A DNA stretch of 64,000 nt from Sporosarcina luteola (GTDB lineage Bacteria > Bacillota > Bacilli > Bacillales_A > Planococcaceae), in assembly GCA_014204635.1 (NCBI GenBank), contig JACHLS010000004.1:334370-398369 (forward strand), read 5' to 3'. A program made the translations under genes and the position numbers. This document shows positions 57,080-64,000 of the stretch, piece after piece. The notes under the pieces were generated by a model. That model was not told where the DNA came from. It searched no databases and worked only from the letters and a program-made list of their open reading frames with translations. Positions within the stretch are counted from its first letter, which is position 1, and each line of letters begins with the position of its first letter.

Positions 57080-60000
57080 TTAGTAATCCCTATCCATTCC
57101 TGATAAAGCCGTCTCTCTCTGCTCTTCCGTCCGTTTCACACCGTCCCAGTGATACTTGACAACAGACACGAAATCCGCATTTTTCGGACGTACCAGCTCA
57201 CAGATGGAGAGTGCGGAAACCGTTTCATAATCTCCCCACAGCACTTGTGAGTTCATAATGAAGTCAAAGCCCAGCTCTTCGACGATTCCGAACATCATGC
57301 TAATATTATTTTCATCGACGCCCGCAAATGCCTCGTCAAGCGTAATGATGTGAGGAGCGGTCGGAGCGGCTTCCTGGTAGCGGGAAAAGCATGCTGTAAA
57401 TAAAGGAATGTACATCGCCATCGCCTTTTCGCCACCACTGAATTTATCAAATTGGAAGTTTGTCAGCTCTTTCCGGGCTTCACGCTCCCGCTTATAAGAT
57501 AATACAAACGAGAACCAGTATCGGTAATCTAGCACGGACTTGAGTACTTGGAGCAGTGTTTTCCCTTCCCCTTGCTGATCGACCTCTTCTTTCGCACGAT
57601 CGATTTTTGATCGGAAATGCTCGATGATCCGGTTCAGATCCGTTTCCTTCATTAAGCGGGGATCCCGTCTCAATAAATCAACCAAATCATTCGTATCCAG
57701 TTCGGCTTCATTCTCTGCGGAACGCGGCTTCCATTGGATTGAAAACGACAACCCTGAACTGGAATCATTTTGACGCATCAATTTATCCATCTTTTCCGCC
57801 CAATTTTGCGCACGCGTAATTCGGCTCCTTAACATATTGCCGACTGAGTCGAACAGAATTTCTTCATATAAGCGCCGATCCTCTTCTTCTAACGCATGCG
57901 ACTGGCGCTCATAATCCGCAGCAATGGAATTGAGGATAAAATAAGGACTGACCCGTTTACCTTGGAAATCCAGCTGAATCAAGCGCCGCGTGGACGCCCG
58001 CTGCCAATTGGCATATTCAATCTGCTGTGCTTCTGTCCAATCTGTCTGTTCCCAATTCGGAGAATCGGGACGTTCGCTAATTTCCTGCATCCGATACTCC
58101 ATTAAATTTGAAAACTGTTCATTATACGTTTTTGTCAAATTCTCCTCGATCTTGCTAATGTCTTTCTGCGAAAGAAAGGGAGTGTATTGATCCGCCACGA
58201 GAGCCATCTGCTGCTCTAGCGGCCTCTCCTCTTCTGACTCCAAGACGAATCCGTAGGCCCGCTCCTTGGAGAAAGATGTTTTCCACGCTTCTGATAATTG
58301 CGTCAAGTAGCCGCCTTCCTGTTCCTCCAGGCTGATTTGGCTATACAGCGTCTCTACGCGGACTTCTTTCTTCGGGAGCTGTACTTTATTCTCGTCCAGC
58401 TCTTTTTCTATCTCGCTCAATACTTGCCGGACTGCGCCAATTTCCCTACGGATTTCATCGACCCCTTGCAACTTAAGCTGCTCCTCGATTTCATGGATGG
58501 ATTTATTAAGCTGATCAATTTTGGAGAAAATCGTATTGAGTTCCCCTTGCAGTTCGTCCACTTCATAGATAATCTCCTCCAGCCGCTCGGAAACCTGCTG
58601 CAGGTTCGCCTGAAGATTCTGTTCCTCCTTATGCGTAAGCTCCAGTTTCCGAAGCGTCTTCCGATACTGGCGCATCTCGGAACGTGCCGCCGCATAAGCA
58701 AAAGAAGTTTGTTCAAGATCTATTTCCCTCGTTTTCAGATCGACTGCCCGCTTCAACTCGAGGAAGGCTTGCTTCCTTTTTCGCATTTCCTCTTCCAGCA
58801 GTTGCAGATCCTTTTGCACTGCATTCATTTCGAGCTGTTTCTTTCTAATTTCCTGGAAACTCGTAGAAAGATCTTCGTCCGTCGGAAACTCCTCCATTGC
58901 GAGTTCCGCTTTCTTGAATAAAGTATCCAATGAGCGGACAGCCTGTTCGAATTCGTTTGCTTTGGCATGCAATTCCTCGATTTCCTCTGTCAAACGGCTG
59001 ATTTCCTGCTGACGAAACCTTTCACGGGCATTCTTTCCGATGAAACGGACCGCTTCAACCGGGTTCGCATGCCCTTCCAGCAGCCCTACAACATACGTAC
59101 CGTCTTCGGAAACGGAGAAACCGGACCCATTGCCGGCCATTTGCTCACCAACGACTATGCTTCGGAGCACATCGTCCACGACCGATCGAGACAACTTTTC
59201 ATCCTCAATATCCGGCTGTAAATAGTCCTCAAGAGTATGGGCCATCAAATTCGGCGAAGGGACAAGGATCCGATCGTGCTGAAGTCCTAATGCATCCGCG
59301 TCTTCGACAATTAACGCATCAAGTATGCCTGCATCCAAAATCGCAGCTTCCAACCGGTTGCGGGTCGCTTCATGAATATCCGGCTTGAACTCAACAGCTT
59401 CGTAGAACGGGGAAAACCGGCTTCCTCCCGATGCTAGAAGGGAACGCGCTTCCCGTGTTGCACTGCTGCGGAATGCGGGTTCCGGATCTTTCTGCAACTG
59501 CAGTTCCTTTCTTTCGGCCTCTTTATCCGCCATCTGCTGCAGCAACTGATCTTTCGCCGTCATCGCTTCTACTTTTTTCTCATAGAGCCCGGCACGATAT
59601 TCCTCATATAATTTCCAAAACGGTTCTCGAATCGTTCTGTACTCGTACGGTTCATATAAATCATTAAGCCACCTAGCCGTTTGGCTGAGCAACTGCTCGC
59701 TGACTCCAACGTATGGATGTCGCTTCGCCCATAAATGGATGGTGTCCAAATGAATTTGCTTGTCATTTTGAAACACTTTTTTCCAGTCTTCCGCTTCCAT
59801 GTTGAGCCGGTCAAACTCCAACTGCTTATCCGCCTGCTTTTTTTCATGCTCAACCAATTCTTCGCGCAAACGGTCGATTTGACGCAAATTCTCCATCGTT
59901 TCATTCAAAAAGTCATCATGCCGTTCCGCTTCCGCATCCCATACCGCGAAATCATATCCAGCATTCCGCAGTCGCGCAAAGTCTTGCCCGTTGACAGCAT

Positions 60001-61249
60001 GCCCTGCAAATGCAGCCTGTTCAGCACTTTCCTGCAAATCAGCAAGTGCTTGCCTGGCAATCATCTCCGCCTTTTCCACAGCATCTTCAATTTCCATCAG
60101 ATGCTCTTTAGCCGTCCGTTCCTGTCGTTTTTTATTTTCCAGCCTTTCCTCTTTTACAGTAACTTCCTTTTTGTAAGCATTGAGCTGCTGAAGTTTACCG
60201 TCCCTATCCTCCTCAATTTGCCAAACACGGTGCCCTTGCAGCCGTGTCCGTTTCTCCTCCGCTACGAGCTTGGCTTGCTGAAGTGAAGCCGTCCTTTCCT
60301 GAAGGGCTTGGATCTCAGCAGTCAATTGGTCGGATTCCCGCTTTTTCGCAGCCATCTCTTTTTCAACTGCCGAGAGTCTGCGCATTGTTTTCTGATAGGC
60401 CTCCGCCTTTTCCGCCAGCTTATATAGGTTGTATTCATCGTAATGTTTGTTCAGCTTAGATAGCGCAGTTCGCTCCCTCTCCAGCTGTTCAATCTGCTGT
60501 TTGACCCCATCCATATGTTCAATCGTATCGGATAAATGCCGGAGATTTTCATCTGTAAGCGGCGGCAAGGCTTTCTGCAATATGTCATAAATGACAGTCG
60601 GTTTAAAATCCTTTGACAGCTTCGGACTGCGCAACTGCAGCAATAACTGGATTAGATCCGCAAAGGCGTCTTCCGTCTCAAAGCCGAATAGCAGTTTATT
60701 GACCAATTGCATATATTCGCTTTGTGAACGGACAACTTCCCCGCCATCCCCGATCCGGTTTTCAAGCTGGGTTCGCGACAAAGGGATTTGCTGCTTCTTC
60801 CCTGCTTGAGTTTCCATTTCAAACAAATCGAAATCCTTGCCGATCCGCCGATTGTCCGTAATGGCGAATCCCCAAAAATTCATTTGTTTGTGCCGGCGCG
60901 CCTGAAGTCCGATTCCTGTCGTAATATACTGATCGGTACCCGCCCGTTTGTATTCAATGAATAAATAACCGGTCCTCTCGTCGCGGCCGCCCACTTCCTT
61001 CTCACCCAGTAAATAATCCTCCATCTTCCTCGCTCTGGAGCCAAAGGGATCGAGCCGTTCGGGTGATCTGCGGCCATCTAAGAGAACCGGCAGTAAACTT
61101 TGCATCGTCACCGACTTTCCCGAGCCATTGGATCCGCGTAATAAGAGCTTGCCATCTGAGAAATCGAACACTTCCATCGTATGGTAATACCAGAAATTAA
61201 ATAGTCCAGCCCGGTTCATTTTCCATCTATTTGGTTCACGCATCCGCAA
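57080..61249 (-). CDS. jetC: Wadjet subunit JetC, SMC/MukB-like ATPase (TIGR02680-like)
   Basis: Motor subunit, 1389 residues. N-terminal ATPase half has Walker A GSNGSGKS (39-46); two long coiled coils (about 240-520 and 770-1000) flank a hinge region (about 590-760); the C-terminal half has the signature SGGEKAMAMYIPLF and Walker B IITLDEAFAG. All ATPase residues look intact. It extrudes DNA loops in known Wadjet complexes. TTG 61249 follows GGAGGG; ATG 61243 is an alternative. Overlaps jetB by 14 bases. Confidence 0.92.
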   Translation of the reverse strand: MRMREPNRWKMNRAGLFNFWYYHTMEVFDFSDGKLLLRGSNGSGKSVTMQSLLPVLLDGRRSPERLDPFGSRARKMEDYLLGEKEVGGRDERTGYLFIEYKRAGTDQYITTGIGLQARRHKQMNFWGFAITDNRRIGKDFDLFEMETQAGKKQQIPLSRTQLENRIGDGGEVVRSQSEYMQLVNKLLFGFETEDAFADLIQLLLQLRSPKLSKDFKPTVIYDILQKALPPLTDENLRHLSDTIEHMDGVKQQIEQLERERTALSKLNKHYDEYNLYKLAEKAEAYQKTMRRLSAVEKEMAAKKRESDQLTAEIQALQERTASLQQAKLVAEEKRTRLQGHRVWQIEEDRDGKLQQLNAYKKEVTVKEERLENKKRQERTAKEHLMEIEDAVEKAEMIARQALADLQESAEQAAFAGHAVNGQDFARLRNAGYDFAVWDAEAERHDDFLNETMENLRQIDRLREELVEHEKKQADKQLEFDRLNMEAEDWKKVFQNDKQIHLDTIHLWAKRHPYVGVSEQLLSQTARWLNDLYEPYEYRTIREPFWKLYEEYRAGLYEKKVEAMTAKDQLLQQMADKEAERKELQLQKDPEPAFRSSATREARSLLASGGSRFSPFYEAVEFKPDIHEATRNRLEAAILDAGILDALIVEDADALGLQHDRILVPSPNLMAHTLEDYLQPDIEDEKLSRSVVDDVLRSIVVGEQMAGNGSGFSVSEDGTYVVGLLEGHANPVEAVRFIGKNARERFRQQEISRLTEEIEELHAKANEFEQAVRSLDTLFKKAELAMEEFPTDEDLSTSFQEIRKKQLEMNAVQKDLQLLEEEMRKRKQAFLELKRAVDLKTREIDLEQTSFAYAAARSEMRQYRKTLRKLELTHKEEQNLQANLQQVSERLEEIIYEVDELQGELNTIFSKIDQLNKSIHEIEEQLKLQGVDEIRREIGAVRQVLSEIEKELDENKVQLPKKEVRVETLYSQISLEEQEGGYLTQLSEAWKTSFSKERAYGFVLESEEERPLEQQMALVADQYTPFLSQKDISKIEENLTKTYNEQFSNLMEYRMQEISERPDSPNWEQTDWTEAQQIEYANWQRASTRRLIQLDFQGKRVSPYFILNSIAADYERQSHALEEEDRRLYEEILFDSVGNMLRSRITRAQNWAEKMDKLMRQNDSSSGLSFSIQWKPRSAENEAELDTNDLVDLLRRDPRLMKETDLNRIIEHFRSKIDRAKEEVDQQGEGKTLLQVLKSVLDYRYWFSFVLSYKREREARKELTNFQFDKFSGGEKAMAMYIPLFTACFSRYQEAAPTAPHIITLDEAFAGVDENNISMMFGIVEELGFDFIMNSQVLWGDYETVSALSICELVRPKNADFVSVVKYHWDGVKRTEEQRETALSGMDRDY

Positions 61250-62411
61250 CTTCTCCCTCCGTCTTAAAATCTATTGGATAGACACCCGCCAGGCGACCCG
61301 CAAGCGGTGTGATCAAATAATCATTTGTCACGGCCTCCCATTCAATCATTTCCCACGATTCCAGCAAGACAATGAGTTCCTCCATCGTCGCCTTAATAGA
61401 ATTTGACCGATAATGGCTGCTCCACCCGGCCCCCTCCTTCTCCTTCAGCTGGCCAACCAAATGCTCTAGCGCAAAGGCGGACAACTGGATTCGTCCAAAG
61501 GCGTCTGCGTGATACTTGTCCACCTGATCACGAAGCAACGCCGAGAATTGCAAGGCAATGTCCGAAATCGCTTTCTGATCAGGAAACAATGTCATATCCT
61601 GCTTCTTTTCATCCATGACGAGTAAACCCATGTTTTTAAATAACTCTAAACGGAACAACGAATGTGCTTCTATGTCATCTCGCAAGCGGTTTCGGTAATT
61701 TCGGATGTAAGCAAAATCCGAATCATCCTCATCCTCCCGGAAAACGGCAGGAGACAAAAACAATTTTCGGTAAACCCGTTTCCGTCTCAAATCGTCCATA
61801 TGCCGCTCCTCTTCACTCGCCAGTATATCCCCAATACTGGAAAACTCATAAATGTCCTTCGGATAAGCCCGCATGAAGTAGCGGGAATAGACCGTTACTT
61901 CGTATAGCACCTCTTGCTCCGCATCAAGGGCGAATTGTTCCACCTCCCCTTCAACCGCCCGAATAAGCGATAAAGCTTCGAGTTGCCGGACAACACGTAC
62001 CAGTGACTTGCGATGATTATAATTCGTCCAATCAAGCGGCAGTTCACCAGGATACAACTCCTTGATATCGCCACAAAGATCCGATAGCAAAAACTGTTCA
62101 TCGACAGCTCTGCTTTCAGAAAACGCAAGCGCACAACAAAAAATGACATAGTCAAGAGGCTGTTGGAACGCTTGGATCCCCATCCAACTCTTTGGCTCGA
62201 CCGGAATCTTTTCCAACTTGATGAAGTGCTGATGGATGATCAAATCGTAGCCGAATTTATCATCGATATACCGTTTTAGTACCTTCTCCCTCTTACGAAT
62301 GAGCTGATACAAATCAGGCTCCTCCGCACGCAAAATCCAAAAACGTTCAAACAGCAAACGCAGCGCCTGTTGTGCCTCTTCATCAAACTGATTTCCTTCC
62401 ACCACCGTCAA
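61236..62411 (-). CDS. jetB: Wadjet subunit JetB, KITE/MukE-like (TIGR02678/DUF2398)
   Basis: A 391-residue protein of the DUF2398 family, winged-helix rich, the counterpart of MukE in the SMC complex; it bridges the kleisin and the motor. I recognise it by its length, the segment FGYDLIIHQHFIKLEKIP and its place in the four-gene order. Starts with TTG 62411, overlapping the jetA stop, behind a perfect AGAAGGAGG site. Confidence 0.88.
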   Translation of the reverse strand: MTVVEGNQFDEEAQQALRLLFERFWILRAEEPDLYQLIRKREKVLKRYIDDKFGYDLIIHQHFIKLEKIPVEPKSWMGIQAFQQPLDYVIFCCALAFSESRAVDEQFLLSDLCGDIKELYPGELPLDWTNYNHRKSLVRVVRQLEALSLIRAVEGEVEQFALDAEQEVLYEVTVYSRYFMRAYPKDIYEFSSIGDILASEEERHMDDLRRKRVYRKLFLSPAVFREDEDDSDFAYIRNYRNRLRDDIEAHSLFRLELFKNMGLLVMDEKKQDMTLFPDQKAISDIALQFSALLRDQVDKYHADAFGRIQLSAFALEHLVGQLKEKEGAGWSSHYRSNSIKATMEELIVLLESWEMIEWEAVTNDYLITPLAGRLAGVYPIDFKTEGEVADA

Positions 62412-63895
62412 GCACCTCCTTCTACAATCCGGAATACTACAGATGGCATCGAGAGCACCCCGTCATCCGAATGAAGTTCCACTCGTTTCGTTTCATCAAG
62501 CAGCACATTCACCGTGTACCCTTGTTCCGTCTTGATTGTCCGGTCTTTCCTAGCCATCGCCTTTGCCACCCAGCCAAGCAACAATTTCCGCATATACGGC
62601 TCTATGTATGAAATTCTTTCCAATGCAATCTCTCCGTCTTGGATATATGTGGAAAGAACAGCTTGTTCTGTCCGGCGCTCTGCCAAATACGTTTCAATCA
62701 ATTCCTTCTGCTCGCTCTTTCTGCTTACAACTGCTCCAGGCCGAGTCTTCTCACGGTATTGGCGAATCCGGGGTTTGATTTCATGCATGCCCGGCATTTC
62801 ATCCCAAACATCGGTATAAATATCTTCGGACGGCACATGATCGCTATACAAATGTTTTGTATGAAACACGCCGAAAGCGGCACTTGACAGCCGATGGGCA
62901 TCATCTACCGATTGCAATCCATCGAACCACTTCGCCAGATGCCTATAGTCTTTCTTCCGGCTGCGAAAATAATGATGTCTCTCTCCCAGCCGCTGGACAA
63001 TGCGCGTAATGCGCCGGATTTGCTCATTCGTCCGCTTACGCAAACTCTCCAGCTCACTATCCCCATGTACACTTCCAAGGAACCACGTTTGCAGACTAAT
63101 CCACTTCTGCCGCTGCTCCTCAAGCAACGCCTCTGGATCAAGCGCAACGTCTTCCAAACGAGGTACCTGTTCCTGATGCACGACAACCGCTTCGAAAAAA
63201 GGCAGCATTTTCTCTACTGACAATTCCGCTAGCAACACTTGAATTTTAAAAGCTGTTTGCTGTAAACCGACAATGAAATCCCGGAGATAAGAAGTAAAAC
63301 GGTCCTTGAAAATGAGGAAGGCATCCGTCTGCATTCGCTCTTCCACTTCCTCGCTGCTTATGTATGCGATATAGTCCGCGGTGTTCTTTGTAATGGAACG
63401 AAAATAAGCGAACACATCGTTCCAAAGCTGCCCGCATTCATCCACATTCCCGAAAGTATCTTTCTCCAACACTTGGCCAATCAGCAACAAGCGCTCATAC
63501 AACCGTTCAAACTCTTTCTTCTCAAGCGACCCGCCAAATGCATTACCACCCTTTTCCATTTCGGACAGCATCCGCTCGAACTCCACTGTATATGGAGTGC
63601 ATTGGTATCGGAACCGTTTTTTCTTAAACTCTTCTATCGTCTGCGCCCGGCCCATTTCCTGCCGAGCTACTAAATTGTTCCATTGTACAAGCTGTGCCAA
63701 GTCTTGCTGCACTTGTTCTTCTGTATACAGACTGAACTCCGGCAGCGTATGCAGATGCGCAAGCACTTCTTCTGGGAAAAGAAAATCACGCATGCGCTCA
63801 TGCTGCACATAAAAATATCGCAAGATCGCCCGATAACTCCATGCTTTCTCCGCAGATAAATAACTTGCTTCCTTTACTTTTTTAAATGAATTCAA
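62408..63895 (-). CDS. jetA: Wadjet subunit JetA, kleisin/MukF-like (TIGR02677/DUF2397)
   Basis: A 495-residue protein of the DUF2397 family, the kleisin that closes the SMC ring. The N-terminus (YLSAEKAWSYRAILRYFYVQHERMRDFLFPEEV) holds the typical winged-helix and Y-R-ILR pattern, followed by helical bundles. First gene of the operon. Starts with TTG 63895 behind GGGAGAG; the leader has an inverted repeat. All four genes are close or overlapping, so one transcript is expected. Confidence 0.9.
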   Translation of the reverse strand: MNSFKKVKEASYLSAEKAWSYRAILRYFYVQHERMRDFLFPEEVLAHLHTLPEFSLYTEEQVQQDLAQLVQWNNLVARQEMGRAQTIEEFKKKRFRYQCTPYTVEFERMLSEMEKGGNAFGGSLEKKEFERLYERLLLIGQVLEKDTFGNVDECGQLWNDVFAYFRSITKNTADYIAYISSEEVEERMQTDAFLIFKDRFTSYLRDFIVGLQQTAFKIQVLLAELSVEKMLPFFEAVVVHQEQVPRLEDVALDPEALLEEQRQKWISLQTWFLGSVHGDSELESLRKRTNEQIRRITRIVQRLGERHHYFRSRKKDYRHLAKWFDGLQSVDDAHRLSSAAFGVFHTKHLYSDHVPSEDIYTDVWDEMPGMHEIKPRIRQYREKTRPGAVVSRKSEQKELIETYLAERRTEQAVLSTYIQDGEIALERISYIEPYMRKLLLGWVAKAMARKDRTIKTEQGYTVNVLLDETKRVELHSDDGVLSMPSVVFRIVEGGA

Positions 63896-63920
63896 GTTTA
63901 ATTCTCTCCCTCTATAAATG

Positions 63921-63947
63921 TTGATGTATCAACGGTTTAAGCCGTTG
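63921..63947. promoter_or_regulatory. Dyads in the leader of the Wadjet operon
   Basis: Two neighbouring symmetric elements, TTGAT-GT-ATCAA (63921-63932) and CAACGG-TTTAAG-CCGTTG (63930-63947), overlap each other 26-52 bases ahead of the jetA start. They could be an operator or an RNA hairpin. No clear -35/-10 pair was found before the window ends. Confidence 0.4.
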
Positions 63948-64000
63948 TAAGGATGCCAAAAATATTTTTTTGACACTCGTTTTAACATTAGTGTTTGATA

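Overview
The window looks like the chromosome of a Gram-positive, motile, endospore-former-type Bacillales bacterium, most likely a Planococcaceae member such as Sporosarcina or a close relative (inference; no rRNA is present to confirm it). The evidence is the gene set: MecA/Spx/CoiA, AddAB instead of RecBCD, MinJ, CsbA, a T-box ahead of trpS, a FapR operator ahead of fabHF, a CtsR operator ahead of clpB, sigma-D promoters ahead of motility genes, and strong AGGAGG ribosome binding sites with many TTG and GTG starts. Compared with the Bacillus subtilis map as I remember it, the window joins several blocks that are far apart there: pepF-coiA-mecA-spx/trpS/fabF-fabH/yjzD, then yitW-yitV-yitU-yitS, yisL-yisK, addA-addB, and csbA-minJ-ctpB-ftsX-ftsE-cccB-prfB-secA-hpf-fliT-fliS-fliD-flaG.

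Layout. 1-5.6 kb: oligoendopeptidase F (cut by the window edge), competence and proteolysis adaptors (CoiA, MecA, Spx) and a secreted DUF4015 glycosidase-like protein, all on the minus strand. 5.7-7.2 kb: T-box-controlled trpS. 7.4-7.7 kb: tandem repeat array A. 7.7-10.3 kb: FapR-controlled fabH-fabF and small membrane protein YjzD. 10.4-12.6 kb: an unusual ClpB without its N domain, under CtsR. 12.7-19.7 kb: housekeeping genes (RraA-like, YitW, hydrolase, HAD phosphatase, DegV, a degenerate amylase-like protein, YisL, YisK) plus a 39-residue membrane peptide. 19.7-28.1 kb: addB-addA and a DUF418 protein, followed by array B (28.27-28.74 kb). 28.8-30.9 kb: TVP38 protein, AzlCD and CsbA. 30.9-38.0 kb: a division and envelope cluster read ftsE-ftsX-CwlO/M23 hydrolase-membrane protein-ResA-like-ctpB-minJ. 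38.6-44.1 kb: cccB, prfB (with its programmed frameshift), secA, array C, hpf. 44.2-47.6 kb: PilZ protein and a TPP-riboswitch-controlled tenI-thiS-thiG-thiF operon. 47.7-55.1 kb: flaG-fliD-fliS-fliT, a globin-coupled sensor, a peptidase C26 protein and a chemoreceptor, then a decayed second chemoreceptor. 55.8-63.9 kb: a complete four-gene Wadjet-type SMC defence operon.

The most interesting material is (1) three separate intergenic arrays with the same 21-nt period (arrays A, B, C), which no feature class I know explains; (2) the Wadjet-like JetABCD operon with intact ATPase and TOPRIM residues; (3) a ClpB that begins right at the first AAA+ domain; (4) a globin-coupled sensor whose chemotaxis signalling tip is eroded; (5) an inactive-looking membrane-anchored GH13 protein; and (6) a CwlO-type coiled coil fused to an M23 peptidase in the ftsEX operon, next to an unknown membrane protein and a ResA-like thioredoxin. 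I saw no tRNA, rRNA, CRISPR array, transposase or prophage gene.
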